Part shown: positions 51,714 to 61,688 of the stretch, one piece after another
How the letters are laid out: the number at the start of each line of letters is the position of its first letter
Position numbering within the stretch: position 1 is the first letter of the stretch
Assembly: GCF_008124765.1 (NCBI RefSeq)
Contig: NZ_VNHS01000009.1
Span: 62,001-126,000 of the forward strand
Reading direction: 5' to 3'
Source: Paenibacillus methanolicus
GTDB taxonomy: Bacteria > Bacillota > Bacilli > Paenibacillales > Paenibacillaceae
Length of the DNA: 64,000 nt
Notes under the pieces: generated by a model
The model's input: the letters and a program-made list of their open reading frames with translations, nothing else
What the model was told of the DNA's origin: nothing
Databases searched by the model: none
Position numbers and translations under genes: made by a program

Positions 51714-51746
51714 GAAGGCTCGGCAGCGATCGACTGCCGAGCCTTT
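51714..51746 (+). terminator. Intrinsic terminator after the lipoprotein gene
   Basis: AAGGCTCGGCAG and CTGCCGAGCCTT form a 12-bp stem around CGATCGA. T-rich sequence follows on the plus strand. Confidence 0.88.
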
Positions 51747-51859
51747 ATCTATATACAAGAATTTATAAGTTACACGCTTATAAATGAATGAAACGCGCTT
51801 CGTCGCAAAGACGGCGTTAGCTGTTTCACCTGGATTCGCGGCGACTGGCGGCACGCCTG

Positions 51860-52807
51860 CTAAGCAAGTTCGCGCCCCTCGATCCAGTTGAGCCGGCCGA
51901 TCTTCATGCTCGCCAGCTGCGATTCCGCCGCGGCGTGCGCCGTCTCGGTCCGGCCGACCATGCCGCGCACGACTTGGAGCGCGCGGTGAATGACTTCAAC
52001 CGCGCTCAGCAGCCGGCCGTGATCGATCCAATCCGTAATCAAACCGTCGATCCACTCGTCCGTCAACCGCAGCAGACCATCCGGATCGAGACCGAGATCC
52101 GACGTGCGCTTCACCTCGGCCAGCTCGTCGCGGTAGGCGGCTAGCAGGTGCTGCGCATGATGGGTGTGGCTTTTGGCCTCGTCGATATCGTTGTAGGGGA
52201 GAGGTTTGCTGCCGAAACCGCCGCGAACGGGAGCATCCCAGCCGCCCCAACGCTCCGCCTTCCCGAGCATCCGAGTGACGTCCTCCAGCGAAGCGACCGC
52301 CCGGCGCCCGGCGGCGCAAGTCTCTTGCAGCTCCTTGGCCAGCGCGGCCTGGGTGGCGATCGACTCGTCCATCTCGGCCAAGTCGTACGTAAAAGTGGGC
52401 GAGGTGCGCAAGAGCGCCTCTTTCTCGGCCATCAGTTCGTCGTATTCGCGCGCGGCGTTGCGGTAGTGGCTTAAGTCGACGCCGACTTGGTGCAAATCCG
52501 TCTCCGTATCGGCATGCAGCTGCCTGGCGGCTTGAAGCTGCAGCGCGGCCGCCAACGCCTGCCGACGTTCCGGCTTCAGCTGCTCCTTTTCGCTGCGCAG
52601 CAGCGTTTGGAACAGATGCGCGACCGGCAGGCGCAGCAGCTTGCCGTAGTCGGGCGATTCGGCTTCGAGCGTCATTTCGTGCCGCATGATGAGCCGCTCC
52701 TGCTCCCGGAGCCGCTTCTGGAGCTCCTCTTTGCGACGCTGCGCCTTCTGCAGCCGAAAGACGCGTTCCTTCGCGCCGATCAACCGTTGATGCACGGAAT
52801 CCGACAT
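51860..52807 (-). CDS. Coiled-coil protein of unknown function
   Basis: 315 residues, soluble, strongly helical with heptad repeats in about 10-40, 75-130 and 150-185 (for instance AQRRKEELQKRLREQERLIM). A central Gly/Pro-rich loop (WGGWDAPVRGGFGSKPLPYN) separates the coils from a helical C-terminus (HTHHAQHLLAAYRDELAEV, DGLLRLTDEWIDGLITDWID). No family was recognised; the organisation suggests a structural or phage-shock-like scaffold but no evidence supports one. The ATG at 52807 has GGGAGGG six bases upstream. Confidence 0.75.
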   Translation of the reverse strand: MSDSVHQRLIGAKERVFRLQKAQRRKEELQKRLREQERLIMRHEMTLEAESPDYGKLLRLPVAHLFQTLLRSEKEQLKPERRQALAAALQLQAARQLHADTETDLHQVGVDLSHYRNAAREYDELMAEKEALLRTSPTFTYDLAEMDESIATQAALAKELQETCAAGRRAVASLEDVTRMLGKAERWGGWDAPVRGGFGSKPLPYNDIDEAKSHTHHAQHLLAAYRDELAEVKRTSDLGLDPDGLLRLTDEWIDGLITDWIDHGRLLSAVEVIHRALQVVRGMVGRTETAHAAAESQLASMKIGRLNWIEGRELA

Positions 52808-52809
52808 GA

Positions 52810-53360
52810 TGATCCCTCCCACACTGGACTTGAATGAAGTTTTCCGAATTTCCGATCCATGTTTGTTTCTCCGGGCTTCGCAAAACCCGCATACATATAG
52901 TTTCCGCACGAGAATGCCGCTTTCCTTCTACCTGATGGCAAAATAGGAAGCATCTCCCGGTTACGGATTTCGGCACACGGGACTTGCCGCCTATTCTGCA
53001 GCGTCCGGCTGCATTCCGGCTCTCTTCATCTTTCGCTTGGGGCGGCGGAGAAGCTTAAGCGGGCGTACCTTTCGTAAGGAAAAGAATTAAGGCTAGAAAG
53101 CTTCGGGGCGAGTACGAAGCGCGGATGTTGTTCAACCGGAAATGGGAGTGCATTCTAAATACCGTTGTTGGAATGCCGCGCTTCTGTCATCGCGAAATCC
53201 TGCCGCCAATTTCGAACGAAAAATGCGCTGCGATGCTCACGAGCGCCTGATGCGGGGCGAGAAACCGGGCATCGTGCCGAAACGCGCCATTGCCGCTGCG
53301 GAGAGCGCGGAACGAATTTGTCATTTCGGGCATTATTTCCCCGGAAATAGACAGCGTTCG
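52810..53360. other. Gene-free stretch between the coiled-coil and response regulator genes
   Basis: About 550 bp with no gene that has a start signal and a plausible product; the promoter of the response regulator lies at its right end. Confidence 0.5.
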
Positions 53361-53392
53361 TTCATTTTATCTTCATCTTCGCGTGATACGAT
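53361..53392 (+). promoter_or_regulatory. TTCAT direct repeat and extended -10 upstream of the response regulator
   Basis: TTCAT occurs at 53361 and 53372, 11 bp apart, followed by an extended -10 TGATACGAT (TACGAT at 53387-53392). Two phased repeats where the -35 would be suggest an OmpR-family site, possibly autoregulatory. The same 11-bp spacing of TTCAT is seen four times before tkt. Confidence 0.4.
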
Positions 53393-53429
53393 GGTGGCAA
53401 TTCTATTTTCGACTCGAAGGGGACGGGGC

Positions 53430-54115
<686 letters not shown>

Positions 54116-54119
<4 letters not shown>

Positions 54120-55501
54120 AGATGAGGACGATTTTCGCCAAAATGTTTCTCAGCTTCCTGCTCATCACGTTCATCTCGTTCGGGTTGTCGAGCCTGTTGT
54201 CGGCGACGATCTTCAAAAGCAACCTGCGGAGTTTCATTCGCGCCGGGTCGGAGCAGATGCAAGACCGCGTCATCGAACGGATCAAATACGGCTACTCCAA
54301 AGGATGGGATCAAGAGACGCTTGTCGAATCGTTGCAGTGGGGCATGGGCGGGCCAGAACGGACGTATCAGCTGTACGGCGCCGACGGTCGGCTGCTGTAT
54401 ACGCTCGGTAATCACGGCAAAGCCATCCCGCTCGAAACCGAGATCGTTAGCGATGCGCTGGGCGGGAAACGAGTATCGGAGGAGACGTATTCCGACCAGA
54501 CGCGCGTGCTGCTCACGGCCAAGGCGATTCCGGGAGCGACGAACATGGAGGAGAAAGCGATCGTAAGTCTCTCCTTCGAGTTCGAGCGCGACGTGAATCG
54601 GTTCGTGCAGCCGTATTTGCTCAGCATGCTGGTGACGATTCCGCTCGCGGTGGCGATCTACTTCGTGCTCGGCCGCAGGCTCGCAAGGCCCCTGCGCGAG
54701 ATGAGCCAGACGGCGCTGCAATACGCCAAAGGCGACTTCTCCCGCAAGGTCGAGGTGCGGACGGAGGACGAGATCGGCCAGCTCGGGCAAGCGATCAACT
54801 ACATGGCCGAGGAGTTGGGGTCGCTCGAGAACCAACGGCGGGAGTTTCTGGCCAACGTGTCGCATGATTTGCGCGCGCCGCTGACGTCGATCAACGGGTT
54901 CCTGACCGCGCTTACCGACGGGGCGATTCCGCCCGAGAAGCAGCGGCGCTACCTGGAGCTGATGAAGGAATCGTCGGACCGGATGATGAAGCTGGTCGGC
55001 GATCTGCTCGACATGGCGCGGATCGAGGCCGGACAATTCCGGCTGGAGAAGATCCGCTTCAATCTGTCGGAGCAGACGCGCAAGACGATCGCGCGCATGG
55101 AGCCGCTGTTCGCGCAGCATCGCGTGAGCGTCGGTCTCGACGGTCCGGCGGAGGATCTGTTCGTGATCGCGGATCCCGACCGGATCGACCAAGTGGTGGC
55201 CAATTTGCTGCAGAACGCGATCCTCTACTCGCCGGCGGCCAGCCGGGTGGACGTGTCGCTGCGGGAGGAGGATGGACTCGCGCGCATCATCGTCCGCGAT
55301 TACGGCATCGGCATTGCGCCCGAGGAACTGACGCGGATTTGGGAGCGGTTCTACAAAGGCGACAAATCGCGCAGCCGCAAGGTGGGGACGGGCATTGGCC
55401 TGTCGATCGTCAAACATATTCTGGATCTTCACGGCGCTCAGATCGAGGTGGAGAGCGAAGTCGGGCAAGGCACGACGTTCGCGATTACGATCCGCGCCTG
55501 A
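54116..55501 (+). CDS. Sensor histidine kinase
   Basis: 461 residues. Two membrane helices (about 8-30 and 165-185) flank an extracytoplasmic sensor of about 130 residues, then HAMP (about 190-240), the HisKA domain with phospho-acceptor His 250 (ANVSHDLRAPLTSI) and an HATPase_c domain with N-box DQVVANLLQNAI, G1 RDYGIGI and G2 GTGIGLSIV. Coupled to the response regulator by ATGA. The ligand is unknown; the export genes behind the terminator hint at envelope or antimicrobial stress sensing. Confidence 0.95.
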
Positions 55502-55513
55502 TGTCGAAGCAGG

Positions 55514-55587
55514 AAGCCGTCCCGCCGGGACAATGTCATTAAGCGAAGTCTAATCTTAATGACATTGCCCGCTGGGATGGCTTTTTT
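55514..55587 (+). terminator. Intrinsic terminator after the two-component genes
   Basis: AAGCC-TCCC and GGGA-GGCTT close a long hairpin continuing through CAATGTCATTAA/TTAATGACATTG, followed by a T6 run. Confidence 0.9.
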
Positions 55588-55748
55588 GGCATGCGCGCGC
55601 CTAGCCCGCTCGCCGCCGACAAGGCTGATGGACGCCTACTCGCACCGCTGTTCGGCATCCTCCGGCGCGGCGCGCATGTTCACCGATCGTTCATATTGCC
55701 CTGCTATGCTAAGAAACAGAATTCAGAGCGAGAGGTGGACATGCGCTA

Positions 55749-56459
55749 GTGGCGATACGAATGAAATGGACAAGCGTCGGGGCGGCGTTCGCGCTGACCG
55801 CCCTGCTAGCGGGCTGCGGTAGCGGAGACGGCCAGGGGGCCGCGACGAATACGGTGACCGAAGCCGGCGCGTCCGCGCAGTCGGCGAACGGAGCGGAGGG
55901 CGTGGGCATGCCGGAGCGGGCCGGCGATCTGATGGGCAAAATCGTCAGCGTAACGGCCGATTCGGTCGTGATTCAGAAGTCGAACGTGCAGCCTTCGGAT
56001 ATGCCGGGCGGCGACATGGGCGAGGGACGGCGGCCGAACGGGCAGGCACCGGAAGGTTCGGCTCCGCAAGCGGGCGGAGGATCGGGAGATGCGCTTCCCG
56101 CGCAAGACGGGAATCCCGGAGCCGATGCTCCGGCCGGAGACGGCGCGCAAGGCCAGCAAGGCGGCCCGGGCGGCGAACCGCCGGCGGACGGACAAGGCCA
56201 ACGGCCGCAGGGCGGGCGCGGCGGGTTCGGCCAGATGGAATTTACGGACGAGCAGGTAACGGTAACATTGAACTCGGAGACTGCGATTTCCGCGATGAGT
56301 TTCGGGCAAGACGGCATGTCGAATACGCCGATGGAGGCTTCGGCGCTTAAGGCGGGCGATATCGTGACCGTATGGCTCAATCCGGACCAAACGACGGCGC
56401 AATCGCTGCAAGTCCGGTCGATGCCGGCCAATAATGGAGAGGCGGGAGAACAGCAATGA
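55749..56459 (+). CDS. Lipoprotein with a Gly/Gln/Pro-rich insert, first gene of the export operon
   Basis: 236 residues. Lipobox (LTALLAGCG) after a short signal. A first strand segment (LMGKIVSVTADSVVIQKSN) is separated by a Gly/Gln/Pro/Asp-rich low-complexity insert (about 83-160, with many GG, GQ and PA pairs) from a second segment (VTVTLNSETAISAMSFGQDG, LKAGDIVTVWLN), which together look like one split beta-barrel of the DUF5666 type. GTG start at 55749 with GAGAGGTGG ten bases upstream. The stop overlaps the adaptor start by ATGA. Probably an extracellular partner of the exporter. Confidence 0.75.
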   Translation: MAIRMKWTSVGAAFALTALLAGCGSGDGQGAATNTVTEAGASAQSANGAEGVGMPERAGDLMGKIVSVTADSVVIQKSNVQPSDMPGGDMGEGRRPNGQAPEGSAPQAGGGSGDALPAQDGNPGADAPAGDGAQGQQGGPGGEPPADGQGQRPQGGRGGFGQMEFTDEQVTVTLNSETAISAMSFGQDGMSNTPMEASALKAGDIVTVWLNPDQTTAQSLQVRSMPANNGEAGEQQ

Positions 56460-57892
56460 GAAAGTGGTGGCTGCTAGGCATCGGCGTCGTCCTGGTGGGC
56501 GGAGCGGTAACGGCCTATTTTGTCATGAATAAAGAAGAGCAGGTCGTGGCGGCGTCGGTGGCGACGACAAAGGTGTTCAAAGGCTCGATCGAAGTGACCG
56601 TATCGGGATCGGGCAGCATCTCGCTGGCGAACCGGGAGACGGTGAAGGCCGGCAAGTCCGGTACCGTTACCGAGGTTAAGGTGAAAGAAGGCGACACCGT
56701 CAAAGCCGGCGACGTGCTGGTCGTGCTGGCCGGCGAGGACAATGCCGATTCCATCAAGTCGAAGGAAGTCGACCTCGAGAAGAAGCTGATGGAGCTGACC
56801 AATCTGCAGGAGAGCTACAAGACGGCGGCGGATGAAGGCGCGCAGAAGAAAATCGATCTCCAGATGAAGCAGCAGAAGATGGACATCGAGCTCGCCCGCT
56901 CGACGATCGCCGAGCTGAAGGAGAAGAGCGCGTCGTCGACGATTACGGCGCCGATCGGCGGCACGGTCGCGACGATGAACGTGTCGGTGGACGACGAGTT
57001 GAACAATACGGCGGACATTGGCGAGATTGTCGATTACGACAACATGGAGCTGGTCGTCTCTGTCGACGAGCTGGATATTCCGCAGGTGGAGCTGGGACAG
57101 ACCGCCGCGGTAGCGGTCGAGGCGCTGGAGGACGAGACCTTCACGGGTAAGGTAACGGATATTGCCAAAGAAGGCACGAGCAGCAACGGCGTTGCTTCGT
57201 TCGATGTCACCATCACGGTCGACAAAGGCGAGAGCAAGACCATTAAAGCGGGCATGTCGGCGGAAGCGAGCATTACGATCGACAAGAAAGACGACGCGCT
57301 GCTGCTCCCGATCGACGCCGTTCAATCGATGGGCGACCGATATATGGTCGTGCTACCGACGGCCGAGCAGACGGCGGCCGCGGATGCGGCTACGGCCGGA
57401 CGCCGCCAGTGGGCGGGCCAAGCAGGCGGTCAAGGCGGAGAAGGGGGCGGCCAAGGCGGCACGGCGGGCGAAGCGCCAGCAGGCGGTCAAGGCGGCGCGA
57501 CGGGCGAAACACCAGCAGGCGGTCAAGGCGGCGCGGCAGGCGGAACGCAGACGGGCCAGACAGGCAACGGGGGCCGAGGCGCCCAGCAAGGCGGTCGCGG
57601 CAACATGCAATTCATCGAAGTCGGTCTGCATAACGAAGACTATATCGAGATCGTATCCGGCTTAAGCGAAGGCGACGCGGTTGTCGTGCCGACCATGGTG
57701 ACGAGCGCGTCTTCTAACCAGCAGCAAATGCAAGGCGGCATGGGGATGGGCATCATGGGCGGCATGACGGGCGGCTTCCCTAGCGGTGGCGGCGGTTTCC
57801 AAGGCGGAGCCGGCGGAGGCTTCCAACGTCCTTCTGGCGGTACAGGCGGAACTGGCGCTACGGGCGGCGGAGGCGGAGGAGGTCGGGACTAG
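56456..57892 (+). CDS. MacA/HlyD-type efflux adaptor with a Gly-rich insertion
   Basis: 478 residues. An N-terminal membrane helix (LLGIGVVLVGGAVTAYFVM) anchors a periplasmic-adaptor-type protein: lipoyl/barrel-sandwich halves (GKSGTVTEVKVKEGDTVKAG; SSTITAPIGGTVATMNVSV), a coiled-coil hairpin between them (about 100-160), a beta-barrel and membrane-proximal part (VDELDIPQVELGQTAAVAVE, SIDAVQSMGDRYMVVLP-like). A Gly/Gln/Ala-rich insert (about 318-375) with GGQGGATGETPA-type repeats and a Gly/Met-rich tail are unusual. It pairs with the ABC ATPase and permease that follow. Confidence 0.9.
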   Translation: MRKWWLLGIGVVLVGGAVTAYFVMNKEEQVVAASVATTKVFKGSIEVTVSGSGSISLANRETVKAGKSGTVTEVKVKEGDTVKAGDVLVVLAGEDNADSIKSKEVDLEKKLMELTNLQESYKTAADEGAQKKIDLQMKQQKMDIELARSTIAELKEKSASSTITAPIGGTVATMNVSVDDELNNTADIGEIVDYDNMELVVSVDELDIPQVELGQTAAVAVEALEDETFTGKVTDIAKEGTSSNGVASFDVTITVDKGESKTIKAGMSAEASITIDKKDDALLLPIDAVQSMGDRYMVVLPTAEQTAAADAATAGRRQWAGQAGGQGGEGGGQGGTAGEAPAGGQGGATGETPAGGQGGAAGGTQTGQTGNGGRGAQQGGRGNMQFIEVGLHNEDYIEIVSGLSEGDAVVVPTMVTSASSNQQQMQGGMGMGIMGGMTGGFPSGGGGFQGGAGGGFQRPSGGTGGTGATGGGGGGGRD

Positions 57893-58621
57893 ATGGAAGC
57901 GGAGCAGAACGGGAACCAACCGCTCATTCGGATCGAACAGCTGAATAAGCAGTACAAAATGGGCGGCGAGATCGTCCACGCGCTCAGTGGTATTTCGCTG
58001 GAAATCGCGCATGGCGACATGCTCGCGATCATCGGGCCGTCGGGCTCGGGCAAATCGACGCTGATGAACGTCATCGGATGTCTCGACGGCCCGACCTCCG
58101 GCAGCTACTGGATGGACGGGGAAGAGGTTAGCCGGCTCCGGGAGAACCGGCTGGCCGAGATTCGCAATCGCAAGATCGGGTTTATCTTTCAAAATTTTAA
58201 CCTGCTTAACAAACTGACCGCGCTCGAGAATGTCGAACTGCCGCTGATCTACCGGGGCGTGCCGGCGAAGCAACGGAAGGATGCGGCGATGGAGGCGCTG
58301 GCGAAAGTCGGTCTCGATTCGCGCAGCAAGCACCGGCCGAACGAGTTGTCCGGCGGCCAGCAGCAGCGGGTCGCCATCGCGCGGGCGCTGGCGGGCAATC
58401 CGCCGATTTTGCTCGCCGACGAACCGACGGGGGCGCTCGACACGAAGACGGGCGTCGAGGTGATGGGGCTGATCAAAGAACTGAACGCAGCGGGACATAC
58501 GATTATTTTGATCACGCACGATTTGTCGATCGCCCAGCAAGCAGGGCGCGTCGTCCGCATCTCGGATGGGCGGATCAGCGAGGAAGGCGGTGGCGCGGGT
58601 GCATATCGGGCAAGCGTTTAG
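57893..58621 (+). CDS. MacB-type ABC transporter ATPase subunit
   Basis: 242 residues. Walker A GPSGSGKST (Lys 54), Q-loop FIFQNFNLLNKLTALENVEL, signature LSGGQQQRVAIARAL, Walker B PPILLADEPTGALD and switch LITHDLSIA are intact and of the MacB/LolD/YknY class. Such ATPases drive mechanotransmission to an extracellular adaptor instead of direct substrate passage. GGAGGAGG precedes the ATG, which follows the adaptor stop directly. The permease gene overlaps its 3' end by 23 bp. Confidence 0.95.
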   Translation: MEAEQNGNQPLIRIEQLNKQYKMGGEIVHALSGISLEIAHGDMLAIIGPSGSGKSTLMNVIGCLDGPTSGSYWMDGEEVSRLRENRLAEIRNRKIGFIFQNFNLLNKLTALENVELPLIYRGVPAKQRKDAAMEALAKVGLDSRSKHRPNELSGGQQQRVAIARALAGNPPILLADEPTGALDTKTGVEVMGLIKELNAAGHTIILITHDLSIAQQAGRVVRISDGRISEEGGGAGAYRASV

Positions 58622-59771
58622 AATGGCCGCCAAGAGCATTCTTGGCAACAAGATGCGCGCGCTCCTGACGATGCTCGGCATCATCATCGGGGTGACGGCG
58701 GTCATTTCGCTCGTGTCGCTCGGGCAAGGGGCGACGAAGTCCGTCACGGATTCCGTCGCCGCGCTGGGCAGGAACTCGTTGACGGTCAACATCAGCGGGC
58801 GAGGCAGCACGACGACGATCGACTATAAGGAAGCGTCGGAATTCGCCGAGCTTGAAGGCGTGGAGGACTCCGCGCCGGCGAACCGCCAGAACGGCACGGT
58901 CAAATTCGGCACGACCAGCGTGAGCGTCAGCGTGCTCGGCGTGACGCCGGATTACACGAGCGCGCAGGATTATCAGCTGTCGGCGGGGCGTTTCGTCTCC
59001 CAGATCGACCTGGACTTCTATCAGCGCATCGCGGTTCTCGGCTCGAGCACGGCGGAGGAGTTGTTCGGCACCGAGAACGCGGTCGGCCAGCGGATACTCA
59101 TCAACGGCATTCGGTATAAGGTCGTCGGGCTGCTCGCGTCGAAGGGTTCCTCGCTCAGCGGGTCGAACGACGACATCGTCATGATTCCGATTACGAACTC
59201 GGAGCGGCTGTTCAAGTCGAAGGGCGTCAGCACGGTCTATATCAAGGTCGAAGACGGCGCGGATATGGATGTAGTGACGCTGGAGCTTCAGAACGCGCTC
59301 TACAAAAAATTCCGCGGCAACGAGGACGCGTACAACGTGTTCAACCAGGCGGACGTGCTCGAGACGTTCAGCAGCATATCGGATACGCTGTCGATCGCGC
59401 TGGGCGGCATCGCGGGCATCTCGCTGCTCGTCGGCGGGATCGGCATCATGAACATCATGCTCGTATCGGTGACGGAGCGGACGCGCGAGATCGGCATTCG
59501 GAAGGCGATCGGCGCGAAGAAGAAGGATATCATGATCCAGTTTCTGATCGAATCGGTCGCGCTCAGCGGGTTGGGCGGGTTGCTCGGCGTCGGCTTCGGC
59601 GTCGGCATCGCGCTCATCGTCTCGAAGACGACGACGCTCGGCGTGGAGTTATCGTATCCGATCATGGGCTTGGCGTTCGGTTTCTCCGTCTTCATCGGCA
59701 TCGTCTTCGGCATGTTCCCGGCCAACAAGGCCTCGAACTTGAAGCCGATCGACGCGCTGCGGTTCGAGTAG
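58599..59771 (+). CDS. MacB/FtsX-type ABC transporter permease
   Basis: 390 residues with four membrane helices: one near the N-terminus (ALLTMLGIIIGVTAVISLV), three in the C-terminal FtsX domain (about 275-385: LGGIAGISLLVGGIGIMNIM, VTERTREIGIRKAIGAKKKDI). A large extracellular MacB_PCD-like domain (about 40-260) lies between. It works with the ATPase and adaptor of this operon to export peptides, lipids or antibiotics. GTG at 58599 was chosen for a family-typical N-terminus (HIGQAFRMAAKSILGNKMRA). Confidence 0.92.
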   Translation: MHIGQAFRMAAKSILGNKMRALLTMLGIIIGVTAVISLVSLGQGATKSVTDSVAALGRNSLTVNISGRGSTTTIDYKEASEFAELEGVEDSAPANRQNGTVKFGTTSVSVSVLGVTPDYTSAQDYQLSAGRFVSQIDLDFYQRIAVLGSSTAEELFGTENAVGQRILINGIRYKVVGLLASKGSSLSGSNDDIVMIPITNSERLFKSKGVSTVYIKVEDGADMDVVTLELQNALYKKFRGNEDAYNVFNQADVLETFSSISDTLSIALGGIAGISLLVGGIGIMNIMLVSVTERTREIGIRKAIGAKKKDIMIQFLIESVALSGLGGLLGVGFGVGIALIVSKTTTLGVELSYPIMGLAFGFSVFIGIVFGMFPANKASNLKPIDALRFE

Positions 59772-59797
59772 CGGCGGAGCGAGCATGGATTTTCAGC

Positions 59798-59870
59798 GAC
59801 GTAGATATTGAACGACGTAGATATTGAATGACGCAGATATTGGATGGTATAGATATTCAATGATATAGGC
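59798..59870. repeat. 16-bp imperfect tandem repeat
   Basis: Four 16-bp units start at 59798, 59814, 59830 and 59846, followed by a partial one; the core is GACGTAGATATTGAAC with substitutions growing along the array. It lies between the permease stop and its terminator. Confidence 0.8.
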
Positions 59871-59879
59871 AACGAATTG

Positions 59880-59908
59880 CACCCTGATTGCGTGATCAGG
59901 GTGTTTTT
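59880..59908 (+). terminator. Intrinsic terminator of the MacB-type export operon
   Basis: CACCCTGAT and ATCAGGGTG around TGCGTG, followed by TTTTTG. Confidence 0.9.
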
Positions 59909-59958
59909 GTGTCGCCGTAATTGGGCTGTAGAAGGAGAGACTTGGAAGGCGAGCTGAA

Positions 59959-60130
59959 TCTAGTGGGCTGTGCGCGACTATTGGAGAAGGTTCAATGGGT
60001 CTGGAGTTCAATAGTGGGCTGTGCGCGACTACTGGAGAAGGTTCGACGGGTCAGGAGTTCAATAGTGGGCTAGGTGCGACTACTGGAGATAGTGTGACGG
60101 TTCAGGGGCTCAATAGCGGGTGTGCACGAC
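59959..60130. repeat. 51-bp tandem repeat
   Basis: Units start at 59959, 60010 and 60061, with a partial one at 60112. The core AATAGTGGGCTGTGCGCGAC is followed by TACTGGAGAAGGTT-type sequence. As 51 is a multiple of three, one frame reads as a 17-residue repeat (FNSGLCATTGEGSTGQ), but no start signal supports translation. Confidence 0.8.
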
Positions 60131-60298
60131 TATACGCATGGTTGCGGCTGCGAGGAGCAATTGCGGGTTGCGGCGCGGACGCCCAACGGACAGTCGCGGC
60201 ACGAGCAATAGCCCCTAACGTTCGACCCGACGGGGACGTAACGATTAAGGGCTGCCGCGCGATGCTATACGCGCCTGCCGGGCTCGCGCCTACCGAGC

Positions 60299-61504
60299 CT
60301 ACTGCGCTTCCGCCGCCACGGCGACGGTCTGGCGGGCGCGCTGGCGCTTCAGCACGATGGCGGCGCAGATGAGCAGGACGCCGTTGAGGATGAACACCCA
60401 GCGGATTGGGATGGAACGCCCGAGCACGCCGCCGATCATCGGGCCGAGCATGGTGCCGATCTGGTTGGCGGATTGGCCGAGGCTGAAGGCGCGGCCGCGG
60501 AACTGCGGCTCGGTCACCTTGACGATCGTGGCGTTCAGCGACGGATAGACGCCGGCGAAGAACAAGCCGTACACGAAGCGCAGCACGCCGAACTGGGCGT
60601 AATGCGTGACGAAGAACTGCAGCATGTTGCCGATGCCGCCGCCAAGCAAACCGATGTAGAGCACCTTCTGGTATCCGATCCGGCTGCCGATCTTGCCCCA
60701 TTGCGGCGCGGCGATGAGCGTCGCGATGCCTACGGCCGAGAATACGATGCCGGAGGTGAGCGAAGCATCGCCCTGACCGACGCCGAGCTGCAGCATGTAC
60801 ACGGTGAGCAGCGGCTCGAGAATCATGACCGAGAACGTCGTGATGGCCAGCAGCGCGAGCGTGCTCATGAACAGACTGTTCTCCATGGCATGCCGCATGT
60901 CGCCGCGAATGCTCGAGCGCGCGGCGGAGCGGTTGAACGTCTGCTCCTTGGCGAAGAAGGTGGCGATGAGGGCCGCGACCAGCACGACGGCGCCCGAGAT
61001 CAAGAACGATTCGCGGTTGCCCAAGTAGTGGCTGGCGACGCCGCCGACGAGCGGCCCGAGAATCCCTCCGGTCGCGCCGGCCGTCGCCATGATGCCGAGC
61101 GCGTAGCCGGTCTTGTTCTCCGGGGTGTTCGTGCCGATGAGCGCGATCGCGGCGGGAACATAGCCGGCCAGCAGCCCTTGGAAAATCCGCAGGATGAGAA
61201 ACAGATACGGGTCGTGGATGAAATACGTTAGCACGTACAGTACCGCGAGCGAGTAGCCGGAACGGATGAGCATCGGCTTGCGCCCGTATTTGTCCGCGAG
61301 CGACCCCCAATAAGGCGCGATCAAGGCGCTGGCGAGAAAGGTAATGCCGAACGCGAAGCCGGACCAAAGCTCCAGATTCCGCTCGATGCCGAGGTCGTGA
61401 TGCAGAAACAGCGGGATAAACGGGATGGAAATCGAATAAGCCGTACTGCAAAAGAACACGCCGGTCCATAACACGATCAGGTTGCGTTTCCACGAATATT
61501 CCAT
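60299..61504 (-). CDS. MFS multidrug-type transporter
   Basis: 401 residues with twelve membrane helices. Motif A GSLADKYGRKPML between helices 2 and 3, and antiporter motif C-like GILGPLVGGVAS in helix 5, mark a DHA1-type drug:H+ antiporter. The substrate is unknown. AAGGAG precedes the ATG. It ends in a low-complexity tail (RQRARQTVAVAAEAQ). No clear terminator was found on the minus strand downstream. Confidence 0.92.
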   Translation of the reverse strand: MEYSWKRNLIVLWTGVFFCSTAYSISIPFIPLFLHHDLGIERNLELWSGFAFGITFLASALIAPYWGSLADKYGRKPMLIRSGYSLAVLYVLTYFIHDPYLFLILRIFQGLLAGYVPAAIALIGTNTPENKTGYALGIMATAGATGGILGPLVGGVASHYLGNRESFLISGAVVLVAALIATFFAKEQTFNRSAARSSIRGDMRHAMENSLFMSTLALLAITTFSVMILEPLLTVYMLQLGVGQGDASLTSGIVFSAVGIATLIAAPQWGKIGSRIGYQKVLYIGLLGGGIGNMLQFFVTHYAQFGVLRFVYGLFFAGVYPSLNATIVKVTEPQFRGRAFSLGQSANQIGTMLGPMIGGVLGRSIPIRWVFILNGVLLICAAIVLKRQRARQTVAVAAEAQ

Positions 61505-61688
61505 GCAGTCATCTCCTTATGTCCATCATACACCTTGAATGCAACCGGGAATAAAGGGGTTCTCTTCCGATTAGCGCCGTAAAATCCGGCGGATGCTCGT
61601 TTAAGCTGGGTCTGCTGCGGGATAATGATGCTTATGGAATCTTGCGCCGTTGTCGATTGGATGAACTGGAAACGAAAGGATGATTCGC

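Noticed and set aside
59995..60372. A 125-codon frame over the 51-bp repeats
   Set aside because: No start signal, and its end overlaps the MFS gene on the other strand. Treated as repeats only.
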